Shown piece by piece: positions 25,865 to 34,308 of a DNA stretch of 64,000 nucleotides. A model generated the notes under the pieces. The model had not been told where the DNA came from and made no database searches. It saw nothing but the letters and a program-made list of their open reading frames with translations. Each line of letters begins with the position of its first letter. The first letter of the stretch is position 1. This stretch comes from an uncultured Tenacibaculum sp. (GTDB lineage Bacteria > Bacteroidota > Bacteroidia > Flavobacteriales > Flavobacteriaceae). A program made the translations under genes and the position numbers. Location of the stretch: positions 682,001-746,000 of the forward strand of contig CANLQH010000001.1 in assembly GCA_947493285.1 (NCBI GenBank), given 5' to 3'.

Positions 25865-27265
25865 ATGATACAATTTATACTTAACAATCAGATTATCAAA
25901 ACATCTGCAAACGCAGGTGTAACTTTACTCGATTTTATTCGAGAATATCAACAGTTAAAAGGAACGAAAATTGGATGTCGCGAAGGCGATTGTGGAGCTT
26001 GTACTGTTTTAGTTGGAACTTCAAATAGAGACAGCATTAGTTATCAAACCATTACTTCTTGTATTTCTCCTTTAGGAAATGCCAACGGAAAACATATTGT
26101 TACCATTGAAGGAATCAACCTGCCTAAAGAATTAAATACTGTTCAACAAGCAATGACCGATAATTACGCAACTCAATGTGGTTTTTGCACTCCAGGGTTT
26201 GTGGTTTCTATGACTGGTTATGCTTTAGAAAGTAATAATTCTACTACTTGTAATGATGCTATTAGCGGTAATATCTGTAGATGTACAGGATATAAATCGA
26301 TTGAAAAAGCAGGTTTTGAAATTGAAGAAAAGCTACAACAAAAAGACGATAATCATAAAATAGAATGGTTAATTAAAGAAGGATTTATTCCAAATTACTT
26401 TGAGACTATCCCAAATAAATTAAAAGAGTTACAACCAAAAGTTTTTGAAAAGACAGGAACTAAAATTGCTAACGGAACAGATGTATATGTACGTTATGCT
26501 GATAAAATGGCAGAAGAAGATGTGCATTTATTAGTAGATGAGTCAGCCTTTAAAGGAATTTCATTTTCAGAAGGAATTTGCACATTAGGTGCAAATACTA
26601 CCGTTACCGAAATTGCTGACAATAAGAAACTACAAACCTTATTTCCAAAGCTAAAACAATTTTTAAAACTCGTTTCTTCTGAACAAATTAGAAATATGGG
26701 AACCATTGGTGGAAACTTTGTTAACGCCTCTCCTATTGGAGATATGTCGATTTTCTTTTTAGCGTTAAATTCAACTTTAACAATTCAAAAAGAAGATGGT
26801 AGCGAGCGTCAAATTCCTTTTCAAGAGTTCCACCAAAATTATAAAGTTTACGACTTACAAAAGGATGAAATATTAAAAGAAATTTCTTTTAAAGTTCCGC
26901 AGACTAATCAGCATTTCAATTTCGAAAAAGTAAGTAAACGAACACATTTAGATATTGCTAGTGTAAATTCAGCAGGATTAATTTCTGTTGAAAACGGGAC
27001 TATTTCTGAAGCACATATATCATTAGGTGGTGTAGCAGCAATCCCTAAATATTTATATAAAACTAATGAGTTTTTAAAAGGTGAATTAATCGTTTCTGAA
27101 ACCATTCATTTAGCAGAAAAAATAATGCAATCTGAGATTTCACCAATTAGTGATGTAAGAGGAACATCAGAATACAAAAGATTGTTAGCAAGACAATTGT
27201 TCTTTGCTCATTTTCTAAAAATGTTTCCAAATGATGTAGAACTAGATAAAATGATTACCCTATGA
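25865..27265 (+). CDS. xdhA: Xanthine dehydrogenase small subunit (2Fe-2S and FAD domains)
   Basis: The electron-transfer subunit of a bacterial xanthine dehydrogenase, which oxidises hypoxanthine and xanthine to urate. It has 466 residues. The plant-type ferredoxin cluster uses Cys38, 43, 46 and 66; the second cluster uses Cys105, 108, 138 and 140 (CGFCTPGF and CRCTGYKS). Residues about 185-350 are the FAD domain (ANGTDVYVRYAD, TIGGNFVNASPIGD), followed by the CO-dehydrogenase flavoprotein C-terminal domain. The stop overlaps the next start as ATGA. The arrangement is the bacterial XdhA/XdhB/XdhC type. Confidence 0.95.
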   Translation: MIQFILNNQIIKTSANAGVTLLDFIREYQQLKGTKIGCREGDCGACTVLVGTSNRDSISYQTITSCISPLGNANGKHIVTIEGINLPKELNTVQQAMTDNYATQCGFCTPGFVVSMTGYALESNNSTTCNDAISGNICRCTGYKSIEKAGFEIEEKLQQKDDNHKIEWLIKEGFIPNYFETIPNKLKELQPKVFEKTGTKIANGTDVYVRYADKMAEEDVHLLVDESAFKGISFSEGICTLGANTTVTEIADNKKLQTLFPKLKQFLKLVSSEQIRNMGTIGGNFVNASPIGDMSIFFLALNSTLTIQKEDGSERQIPFQEFHQNYKVYDLQKDEILKEISFKVPQTNQHFNFEKVSKRTHLDIASVNSAGLISVENGTISEAHISLGGVAAIPKYLYKTNEFLKGELIVSETIHLAEKIMQSEISPISDVRGTSEYKRLLARQLFFAHFLKMFPNDVELDKMITL

Positions 27266-29523
27266 AAACGATGAAGAATATAGACAGTTTTACACACGTT
27301 AGAGGAGAATCGTTATTTGTAGACGATTTAATGTTACGTCAAGATGCTTTAATCGGATTGTGTTTCGATTCACCAAAAGCACACGGAAAAATAAAATCTG
27401 TAGATTATTCGAAGGCTGAAGCCATAGAAGGAGTTGTAAAAATATTTACCTATAAAGATGTTTTAGGTGAAAATCAAATTGGAGGAATTATTCCAGATGA
27501 ACCACTTTGGGCAGAAGATGAGGTCCATTTTTGGGGGCAACCAATTGCTTTCATCGTTGCAAAAACGGAAGCAATTGCTAAAAAAGCAAGAGCTTTAATT
27601 AGTATTGATATTGAAGAACTTCTTGTAATTACAACTGCGAAAGAAGCAAAAGAAAAAAAGAGTTTTATTAATGCTCCTCGTTCTTTTAAATTAGGTGATT
27701 CAGAAAACACATTCTCAGATTGTGATTATGTTTTTGAAGGAGAAACTTTTTCTAACGGACAAGAACATTTATACCTAGAAACTCAAGGATGCTATGCGAT
27801 TCCTCAAGAAAACGGAAATATTAAATTGATTTCTTCTACACAAGGACCAACCGCTGTTCAAAAAACTGCTGCAAAGGTTTTAGGAATTCCAATGCATAAA
27901 ATTGAAGTAGATGTAATCCGTTTAGGTGGTGGTTTTGGTGGTAAAGAAGATCAAGCAACACCCTGGGCAGTTATGGCTGCAGTTGCAGTGCAACATTTAA
28001 ATCGTCCTGTAAAATACATGTTAAATCGTCATGATGATTTACGAATGACAGGAAAACGACACCCATATTCATCATTTTATAAAATCGGTTTAACCAAAGA
28101 TTTAAAAATAAAAGCCTTTGAAGTAGAGTTTTTACAAAACTCAGGTGCCGCGGCTGATCTATCTCCTGCTATTGCAGAACGAACATTGTTTCATGCAACC
28201 AACAGTTATTTTATTCCAAATGTAAGTACTACGGTATATAGCTGTAAGACAAACCTACCTCCAAACACAGCTTTCCGTGGTTTTGGAGGACCACAAGGAA
28301 TGTTTGTAATAGAAAGTGCTATTGCTGCAGCTGCTGATAAAATTGGTATAAACAGAAGCAAAATTCAAGAAGCGAATCTACTAGCGGAATTTGATGAGTT
28401 TTCTTACGGACAAATAGCAACAGAAGTACAAGCTAAAAAAGCATGGTTTTCTGCTAAAGAAAAATTTGAGTATGAAAAACTTGAAAAAGAAATAGAAAGC
28501 TTTAATCAAACAAATAAACACTTTAAAAAAGGAATTTCGTTAATGCCAATTGCATTCGGAATCTCTTTTACAAATACACCTATGAATCACGCACGTGCAT
28601 TGATTCATATCTATCAAGACGGAAGTGTGGGAGTTTCTACAGGAGCTGTTGAAATGGGACAAAGTGTAAACACAAAAATGTTGCAAGTTGCGCAACAAAT
28701 TTTAGGCATTTCTCCAAGCAAAGTAAAGTTAGAAACCACTAATACTACTCGTGTCGCTAACACCTCTCCTACTGCAGCTAGCTCAACTGCCGATTTAAAT
28801 GGAAAAGCCGTTGAAATGGCTTGTAAGTCGTTAATTGAAAGATTAACTAGTGTTGCAACAGAAATGCTATCAACTGAAGAAAAAAACATTACTTTTCAAG
28901 AAGATTTTATTTTTGTTAATGGTAAAAAATCAACTCTTTCTTGGGAAGAATTAGTTGCACAAGCAATGTTACAACGTGTTGCTTTATCTGAAAATGCACA
29001 TTACGCAACACCAATCATTCATTTTGATAAATCGAAAGAAAAAGGACATCCTTTTGCATATCATGTGTACGGAACAGCCATTACAACGGTTACTGTAGAT
29101 TGTATTCGTGGAAACTACGAAATTGATAACGTTAAAATTGTACACGATTTTGGTAAAACCATAAATCTTGGAATCGATGTTGGTCAAGTTGAAGGAGCTT
29201 TAGCACAAGGAATTGGTTGGATGACCATGGAAGAAATTGCTTACAATAAAGAGGGAAGATTATTATCAAATGCTTTATCAACCTATAAAGTTCCAGATAT
29301 TTTTTCATCTCCAAAAACAGTGGAAACCATCCCATTAGAAACTGATGGAAATGAATTGGCTATTTTAAAATCGAAAGCAGTTGGTGAACCTCCTTTAATG
29401 TATGGAATTGGAACTTATTTTGCCATTCAACAAGTAGTTAAAGAGTTTAATCCGAATTATAAATTAAAATTCCATTCACCTTTTACACCAGAAAAAGTAT
29501 TGATGGGACTATATGAGCAATAA
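27262..29523 (+). CDS. xdhB: Xanthine dehydrogenase large, molybdopterin-binding subunit
   Basis: A 753-residue molybdenum hydroxylase subunit that binds the molybdopterin cofactor and oxidises the purine. Diagnostic stretches are RGESLFVDDL, HLYLETQGCYAI, LGGGFGGKEDQATP, FRGFGGPQGMFVIE, VEMGQSVNTKMLQV and the catalytic Glu in AVGEPPLMYG (near residue 709). It is translationally coupled at both ends: its start overlaps the xdhA stop as ATGA, and its last 11 bases overlap the start of the membrane-protein gene. Substrate preference within the family (xanthine or another heterocycle) is inferred from overall similarity to XdhB. Confidence 0.94.
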   Translation: MKTMKNIDSFTHVRGESLFVDDLMLRQDALIGLCFDSPKAHGKIKSVDYSKAEAIEGVVKIFTYKDVLGENQIGGIIPDEPLWAEDEVHFWGQPIAFIVAKTEAIAKKARALISIDIEELLVITTAKEAKEKKSFINAPRSFKLGDSENTFSDCDYVFEGETFSNGQEHLYLETQGCYAIPQENGNIKLISSTQGPTAVQKTAAKVLGIPMHKIEVDVIRLGGGFGGKEDQATPWAVMAAVAVQHLNRPVKYMLNRHDDLRMTGKRHPYSSFYKIGLTKDLKIKAFEVEFLQNSGAAADLSPAIAERTLFHATNSYFIPNVSTTVYSCKTNLPPNTAFRGFGGPQGMFVIESAIAAAADKIGINRSKIQEANLLAEFDEFSYGQIATEVQAKKAWFSAKEKFEYEKLEKEIESFNQTNKHFKKGISLMPIAFGISFTNTPMNHARALIHIYQDGSVGVSTGAVEMGQSVNTKMLQVAQQILGISPSKVKLETTNTTRVANTSPTAASSTADLNGKAVEMACKSLIERLTSVATEMLSTEEKNITFQEDFIFVNGKKSTLSWEELVAQAMLQRVALSENAHYATPIIHFDKSKEKGHPFAYHVYGTAITTVTVDCIRGNYEIDNVKIVHDFGKTINLGIDVGQVEGALAQGIGWMTMEEIAYNKEGRLLSNALSTYKVPDIFSSPKTVETIPLETDGNELAILKSKAVGEPPLMYGIGTYFAIQQVVKEFNPNYKLKFHSPFTPEKVLMGLYEQ

Positions 29524-30016
29524 GACTATCAAACTACAATACACCAAACAAAATATACTCCGTGGCGCAATAATTTATAGTGCTGGAGACACTATTGCTG
29601 CTTTGTTATTAAACGAGTTTTCTATCTATAGATTACTCGGAATGATACTCGTTGGCGCAACAATTTATGCTTTTGAAATTCCGAATTACTTTGCTTGGAT
29701 CGATAGAAAAACAAGCAATATAAACGGACTTAAAAAAACATTAGCAAAAACTGGTTTGGCAATTGCTTATTTTAATCCACTATGGATTTTTAGACATTTA
29801 GCTTTTATTAAACTGTTTTCTGGGAATTATGAACAGATTAACAGTAATTTATTACTAATTGCGTTTTGGTCATTTTTAGCTAATATTCCGATTTCTTTTA
29901 TTGCGAATTATATAATTCAGAATAAAATAAAACTAAATTGGCGATTTATGGCTAGTGCAATTTTCTCTGCTTTAATGGCAATTTATTATGCATTAAGTGA
30001 AACTATTTTTCAATGA
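29513..30016 (+). CDS. Membrane protein in the xanthine dehydrogenase operon, Mpv17/PMP22-like
   Basis: A 167-residue integral membrane protein with four to five hydrophobic segments. It overlaps xdhB by 11 bases and xdhC by four, so it is a fixed part of the operon. By eye its order of features follows the eukaryotic Mpv17/PMP22 family: an early AGDTIA (family GD), YRLLGMILVGA, an aromatic-Trp-Ile-Asp motif (YFAWIDRK), LKKTLAKTG, then FWSFLANIPISFIANYII and a final WRFMASA helix. Those proteins are organelle-membrane channels, including the peroxisomal metabolite channel PXMP2. A purine or urate channel is therefore a possible role here, but this is a hypothesis from pattern matching only. 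Confidence 0.6.
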   Translation: MSNKTIKLQYTKQNILRGAIIYSAGDTIAALLLNEFSIYRLLGMILVGATIYAFEIPNYFAWIDRKTSNINGLKKTLAKTGLAIAYFNPLWIFRHLAFIKLFSGNYEQINSNLLLIAFWSFLANIPISFIANYIIQNKIKLNWRFMASAIFSALMAIYYALSETIFQ

Positions 30017-30960
30017 TTTTTTGGCAAAACATACTAGATAAACTACAAGACAATCAAAAAATATATGTCTTAACTGTTATTGAAAATTTTGGGAGTTCTC
30101 CTGGACGAAAAGGTTTTAAAATGTTGGTTGCTGAAGACGGATTTATATTTGGATCTGTAGGTGGTGGTGTTATGGAATTTTCTTTGGTAGAAGAAGCACA
30201 ACAATTACTACAAGAAGAAAACCAACCAACATATATAAAAAAACAGGTTCATAAAGGAAATATCAAAGACGGCTCTGGGATGATTTGTTCTGGAGAACAA
30301 ACTGTAGCTTTTCATTGTTTAGACTCTAATCATATTTCTGTCATTGAAAACATCATTTCTTGCTTACAAAACGGAGAAAAAGGAAGTCTATGTTTAACTC
30401 CTACTTCTTTTTATTTTTCTCATAAAATCATAAAAAATCAATTCGATTATCAAATTAGCTCTAAAGAAGATTGGTTTTTTAAAGAACATATCGGGTTTAA
30501 AGAAATCCTATATATTGTAGGTGGTGGTCACGTTGGGGTTTCCGTTTCAGAGTTGTTTATAAAACTTGGTTTCTATGTAGTGGTTTTTGATAACAGAGAA
30601 AACCTAAACACATTAGAAGATAATTATTTTGCACACCAGAAACAAGTAATCGACTACAATAACATTAGCAATTATATTTCTAAAGGAAATTCTAGTTATG
30701 TTGCTATTATGACAAATAAATATACTGATGATAAATTGGTGTTAAGCAAACTACTTAAAAACAATTACAAATTTATTGGTGTTTTAGGTAGTAAAGCTAA
30801 ACTACAAACCATGTGGGAAGTTTTATTAAAAGAAGGTTTTACACAAGAAGAATTAAACAAAATAAATGCACCTATTGGTCTTTCGATAAAAAGTGAAACT
30901 CCCGAAGAAATTGCAGTTAGTATTGCCGCTCAATTGATTCAAATTAAGAATAGAATATAA
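30013..30960 (+). CDS. xdhC: XdhC/CoxI family molybdopterin-insertion chaperone
   Basis: A 315-residue accessory protein that binds molybdenum cofactor, supports its sulfuration and inserts it into the XdhB subunit. The N-terminal XdhC/CoxI domain has IENFGSSPGRKGFKM and GSVGGGVMEFSLVEEA. The C-terminal Rossmann domain has LYIVGGGHVGVSVSELF near residue 165, APIGLSIKSETPEEIAVSIAA at the end, and a conserved LGSKAK. The start overlaps the upstream stop as ATGA. It is the last gene of the operon; no clear terminator hairpin was seen before the convergent DUF721 gene. Confidence 0.92.
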   Translation: MIFWQNILDKLQDNQKIYVLTVIENFGSSPGRKGFKMLVAEDGFIFGSVGGGVMEFSLVEEAQQLLQEENQPTYIKKQVHKGNIKDGSGMICSGEQTVAFHCLDSNHISVIENIISCLQNGEKGSLCLTPTSFYFSHKIIKNQFDYQISSKEDWFFKEHIGFKEILYIVGGGHVGVSVSELFIKLGFYVVVFDNRENLNTLEDNYFAHQKQVIDYNNISNYISKGNSSYVAIMTNKYTDDKLVLSKLLKNNYKFIGVLGSKAKLQTMWEVLLKEGFTQEELNKINAPIGLSIKSETPEEIAVSIAAQLIQIKNRI

Positions 30961-31060
30961 CATTTAAACGAAAAGTTCTATTATCCGAAACCATGTAACC
31001 GAAATGCAATATATTTGATTACATATAACTAGTTAACGAAATTATTAACCATTCAAGAAA

Positions 31061-31357
31061 CTACACCAAAATCAATTTTTTTACCAACTCCTCACCCATT
31101 TCTTCGTTAATCATTCGTATAATTTTTTCTTTACCGTAACTTAATTGTTCTCTTAAAGCTGAAGAAGACAAACGAACTATTAGTGTTTTATTCTGTATTT
31201 TAACTTCTTGGGTATAAGAAACTACTCCTGGACCCATCATCTTTTCCCAAGCTTCCTCTATATGAATTTTCTGAAACCCTTTATTTAAGCCACCTTCTTT
31301 TATATAGCTCCCTAATAAATCTTTAATCGAAAAACTATCGTTTTCTCTTTTTGCCAT
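31061..31357 (-). CDS. DUF721 protein, DciA-like replicative helicase loader candidate
   Basis: A 98-residue DUF721 (PF05258) protein. The conserved core is visible as EEAWEKMMGPGVVSYTQEVKIQNKTLIVRL-type sequence (residues about 38-68), followed by SSALREQLSYGKEKIIRMIN. The family includes DciA, the ancestral loader of the DnaB helicase used by bacteria without DnaC or DnaI. It follows recF by four bases on the same strand, which links it to DNA replication or repair. It lacks the long N-terminal or C-terminal extensions of some DciA proteins. Confidence 0.85.
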   Translation of the reverse strand: MAKRENDSFSIKDLLGSYIKEGGLNKGFQKIHIEEAWEKMMGPGVVSYTQEVKIQNKTLIVRLSSSALREQLSYGKEKIIRMINEEMGEELVKKLILV

Positions 31358-31361
31358 TTTT

Positions 31362-32444
31362 TTAATCTAACTTAAAAATTTGATACTCTTGGTTACTCTT
31401 TTTTATCACATCTTCTGTACGCTCAAAATGTGTATCTGTAATAAAAATTTGCCCAAAGGCATCATTATTCACCAAATCTACAATTTGTGAAACACGATTC
31501 TCGTCTAGTTTATCAAAAATATCATCTAATAACAAAATCGGAGTTACATTAGATTGTTTTTTAATAAACTCAAACTGCGCCAACTTCAACGCTATTAAAT
31601 ATGATTTCTGCTGCCCTTGAGATCCAAACTTTTTAATAGGGTACTCACCTATTTCGAAATTCAAATCATCTTTGTGAACTCCAGACGATGTGTACTGCAA
31701 CATTCTATCCTTTTCAATACTATTTGCTAATAGAGTTTCAAAAGAAACATCATGGAGTTGGCTTTTATAGCTCAGATTAACCTCTTCTTTAGCTCCAGAA
31801 ATAATTTGATGCTTCTCGTTAAAAATAGGCACAAATTCTTCTAAAAAAGCCTTACGTTTATTATAAATAACACTACCATATTCTACTAATTGCTCGTCAT
31901 ACACTTTTAAATTCAGTGCATCAAAAGTTCTGTTTGCGGCAAAATATTTTAGCAATGCATTTCGCTGACTTACAATCTTATTATACGAAATTAATCCTTG
32001 TAAATACTTTTTGTCTTGCTGAGAAATAACTCCATCAATAAACTTTCTTCTTGTATCACTTCCTTCAACAATTAAATCTCTATCAGCTGGAGAAATAATT
32101 ACTAAAGGCAACTGACCAATATGTTCAGAAAATTTCTCGTAGGCTTTCCCATTGCGTTTTAACACCTTTTTTTGCCCTCTTTTTAAAGAACAAACAATTT
32201 TCTCACTTCTATCGTTTAAAAGGTAATCTCCTTCAATCATAAAAAACTCCTGACCATGACGAATATTCTGTCCAGCAATCGAATTAAAGTAGCTTTTTGC
32301 AAACGACAAGTAGTAAATTGCATCTAACACATTGGTTTTCCCAATTCCGTTATTACCTACAAAACAGTTTATTTTCTTTTGAAAATCAAAAGATTGCGTT
32401 TCGATATTCTTAAAATTTACCAGTGATATTTTTTGCAAATACAT
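31362..32444 (-). CDS. recF: DNA replication and repair protein RecF
   Basis: An SMC-like ATPase that helps load RecA at single-strand gaps. It has 360 residues, as usual. The Walker A motif is GNNGIGKTN near residue 30 (start [15 protein letters not shown]), the middle shows [21 protein letters not shown], and the C-terminal signature [17 protein letters not shown] and Walker [16 protein letters not shown] are intact. The DUF721 gene follows after four bases. It is divergent from the TPR-ribH unit. Confidence 0.95.
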   Translation of the reverse strand: MYLQKISLVNFKNIETQSFDFQKKINCFVGNNGIGKTNVLDAIYYLSFAKSYFNSIAGQNIRHGQEFFMIEGDYLLNDRSEKIVCSLKRGQKKVLKRNGKAYEKFSEHIGQLPLVIISPADRDLIVEGSDTRRKFIDGVISQQDKKYLQGLISYNKIVSQRNALLKYFAANRTFDALNLKVYDEQLVEYGSVIYNKRKAFLEEFVPIFNEKHQIISGAKEEVNLSYKSQLHDVSFETLLANSIEKDRMLQYTSSGVHKDDLNFEIGEYPIKKFGSQGQQKSYLIALKLAQFEFIKKQSNVTPILLLDDIFDKLDENRVSQIVDLVNNDAFGQIFITDTHFERTEDVIKKSNQEYQIFKLD

Positions 32445-32527
32445 GAATGAAAATTATTTCGGAAAAGAAAGCGCAAAATATCGAAAATTTTACTAATAAT
32501 CGGCTTTTAAAATCCAATTAAAAAAAC

Positions 32528-32535
32528 TATTTTTG
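32528..32535 (+). promoter_or_regulatory. Bacteroidota-type -7 element for the TPR-ribH unit
   Basis: TATTTTTG matches TAnnTTTG, 23 bases before the start codon at 32559. It lies in the 114-base divergent region shared with recF. Confidence 0.55.
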
Positions 32536-32558
32536 TCGCCACTAATTTTTAAGCAATT

Positions 32559-33341
32559 ATGGCTACATACAAGAAAAGAGGTTACAAACCTAAGAAAGAA
32601 AAGGTTGCAAAAGAGGTAGAAGAAACTTTTGACGAAACTCAAAGTACTACCGCTGAAGTATTTAATACTTTAGACGATACTGCAAACAAATCTGAACAAT
32701 GGATTGAGAAAAACAGCAAACCATTATTTTACGGATTGGTAACTATCGCTGCTTTAATTTTAGCGTACTTAGCTTACAACAAATTCGTTGCAGAGCCTAC
32801 TCAAAGAGAAGCTTCTAACGAGTTAGCATATCCAAGATCATTTTTCGATAAAGCTGCTACATCAGCTGGTGTTGCTGCAGATTCTTTATACATTTTAGGT
32901 TTAGAAGGTGGTGATGGAAAATACGGTTTTGTTGATATCGCTTCTCAATTTAGCGGTACTAAAGCAGGAAACTTAGCAAACTATTACGCAGGTATTTCTT
33001 ATTTAAAAATAAAGAAATACGAACAAGCTATTGAGCATTTAAGTGATTTTAATTCTGATGATGAATTATTAGGACCTACTGCTTTAGGTGCTATTGGTGA
33101 TGCTTTCGCAGATATTAATCAACCAGAAGACGCTTTAGAGTACTACGAAAAAGCGGCTAACAAAAAAGATAACGACTTTACATCTCCTTTATTTTTATTT
33201 AAAGCAGCACAAACTGCAATGGAATTAAAGAAGTATAGTACAGCTGAAAAATTATACACTACCATTAAAGAAAAATACGCTAATACCGATCAAGGTAGAG
33301 ATATTGAAAAATATATCAATAGCGCAAAATATGCTCAATAA
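32559..33341 (+). CDS. Membrane-anchored tetratricopeptide-repeat protein (YfgM-like)
   Basis: A 260-residue protein with a charged N-terminus, one transmembrane segment near residues 54-74 (LFYGLVTIAALILAYLAYN) and then TPR-type helical repeats (NYYAGISYLKIKKYEQAIEHL, ALEYYEKAANKKDNDF, KKYSTAEKLYTTIKEKYA). The organisation matches YfgM, a periplasmic chaperone linked to the Sec translocon, but orthology is not proven. The stop overlaps the ribH start (TAATG), so riboflavin synthesis and this protein are co-translated. Confidence 0.82.
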   Translation: MATYKKRGYKPKKEKVAKEVEETFDETQSTTAEVFNTLDDTANKSEQWIEKNSKPLFYGLVTIAALILAYLAYNKFVAEPTQREASNELAYPRSFFDKAATSAGVAADSLYILGLEGGDGKYGFVDIASQFSGTKAGNLANYYAGISYLKIKKYEQAIEHLSDFNSDDELLGPTALGAIGDAFADINQPEDALEYYEKAANKKDNDFTSPLFLFKAAQTAMELKKYSTAEKLYTTIKEKYANTDQGRDIEKYINSAKYAQ

Positions 33342-33847
33342 TGGCTACAACAAATTTATCTTACTACGATAAAGCTTCAATCCCAAATGCGAAACCTTTT
33401 CGATTTGGGATTGTTGTTTCAGAATGGAATCCTGATATTACAGGTAACATGCACAAAGGTGCTATTGAAACACTTTTAGATTGTGGAGCCGAAGAAAGTA
33501 ATATTGTTTCTTGGGATGTTCCTGGTAGTTTCGAACTAGTATATGGTTGCAAAAAAATGGTTGAAACTCAAAAAGTAGATGCTGTTATTGCCATAGGAAA
33601 TGTAATTCAAGGAGAAACCAAACATTTCGACTTTGTTTGTGATGGTGTTACGCAAGGTATTGTAGACTTAAACATTAAGTATGATGTTCCTGTAATTTTT
33701 TGTGTATTAACAGATAATATTAAACAACAATCGATAGATCGTTCTGGTGGAAAATTAGGAAATAAAGGTATTGAATGTGCAGTAGCGGCAATAAAAATGG
33801 CAGCTATTAAAAATTTAGACAAGCCTTCAAATACATTAGGGTTTTAA
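33341..33847 (+). CDS. ribH: 6,7-dimethyl-8-ribityllumazine synthase
   Basis: It makes lumazine from 5-amino-6-ribitylaminouracil and a 4-carbon phosphate, the penultimate step of riboflavin synthesis. It has 168 residues. The signatures are FRFGIVVSEWNPDIT, VPGSFELVYGCK, IAIGNVIQGETKHFDFVCDGV (with the catalytic His) and PVIFCVLTDNIKQQSIDRSGG. The start codon shares bases with the stop of the TPR gene. A strong terminator follows. Confidence 0.96.
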   Translation: MATTNLSYYDKASIPNAKPFRFGIVVSEWNPDITGNMHKGAIETLLDCGAEESNIVSWDVPGSFELVYGCKKMVETQKVDAVIAIGNVIQGETKHFDFVCDGVTQGIVDLNIKYDVPVIFCVLTDNIKQQSIDRSGGKLGNKGIECAVAAIKMAAIKNLDKPSNTLGF

Positions 33848-33870
33848 ACTTTAATTATACAACTATTAAA

Positions 33871-33905
33871 AAAAGCGCCAAAACAATGACTGTTTTGGCG
33901 CTTTT
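33871..33905 (+). terminator. Terminator after ribH
   Basis: A 15-bp perfect stem AAAAGCGCCAAAACA/TGTTTTGGCGCTTTT with a 5-base loop and a T run. It is one of the strongest hairpins in the window. Confidence 0.92.
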
Positions 33906-34023
33906 TTTAACTTTAATTTAGCGATAATTTTTGACCGCCTCTTGATAATTCAGTAACTTTGAAATTCATCTTAATTTGGTGCGATTTTTGTTGCACTATA
34001 GCATTCAAAAGAAGCACTATTTT

Positions 34024-34308
34024 ATGGGATTTTTCAAGAAAGAAGTAAAAAAGTTCGAGTACAAACCTCGCTATTATAAAGGCGAAGGAAACCCGTATGA
34101 AGTAAAACATAAATTCGATGAATATCGTACGACAGTAGGAAAAAACAAAGGCTTAAAAGGTAAATTTGTAGCTGCTATTGATGAATTTAAAAATTCTGAA
34201 AATGGAGGGGTTAATAAAACAATCCTTATTATAATTGCTGTTTTAGTATTATTATTTTTATTCATTATCGATTTCGACCTTTCAATCTTTTTATCAAAAA
34301 ACAACTAA
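34024..34308 (+). CDS. Small single-span membrane protein upstream of mutL
   Basis: A 94-residue protein: a basic cytosolic N-terminus (MGFFKKEVKKFEYKPRYYK), a charged middle and one C-terminal transmembrane segment (residues about 70-88). The ATG at 34024 is chosen over an in-frame GTG 16 codons upstream because the charged MGFFKK start fits better. Its stop overlaps the mutL start as TAATG. Homologues in Flavobacteriia are, as I recall, sometimes labelled riboflavin synthase subunit beta because of the neighbouring ribH; the sequence has no riboflavin-synthase feature, so that label should not be used. Function unknown. Confidence 0.72.
   Translation: MGFFKKEVKKFEYKPRYYKGEGNPYEVKHKFDEYRTTVGKNKGLKGKFVAAIDEFKNSENGGVNKTILIIIAVLVLLFLFIIDFDLSIFLSKNN

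Noticed and set aside
34024..34308. Riboflavin synthase subunit beta
   Set aside because: The sequence is a short basic protein with one membrane helix and shares nothing with lumazine/riboflavin synthases; the real ribH is the preceding gene.
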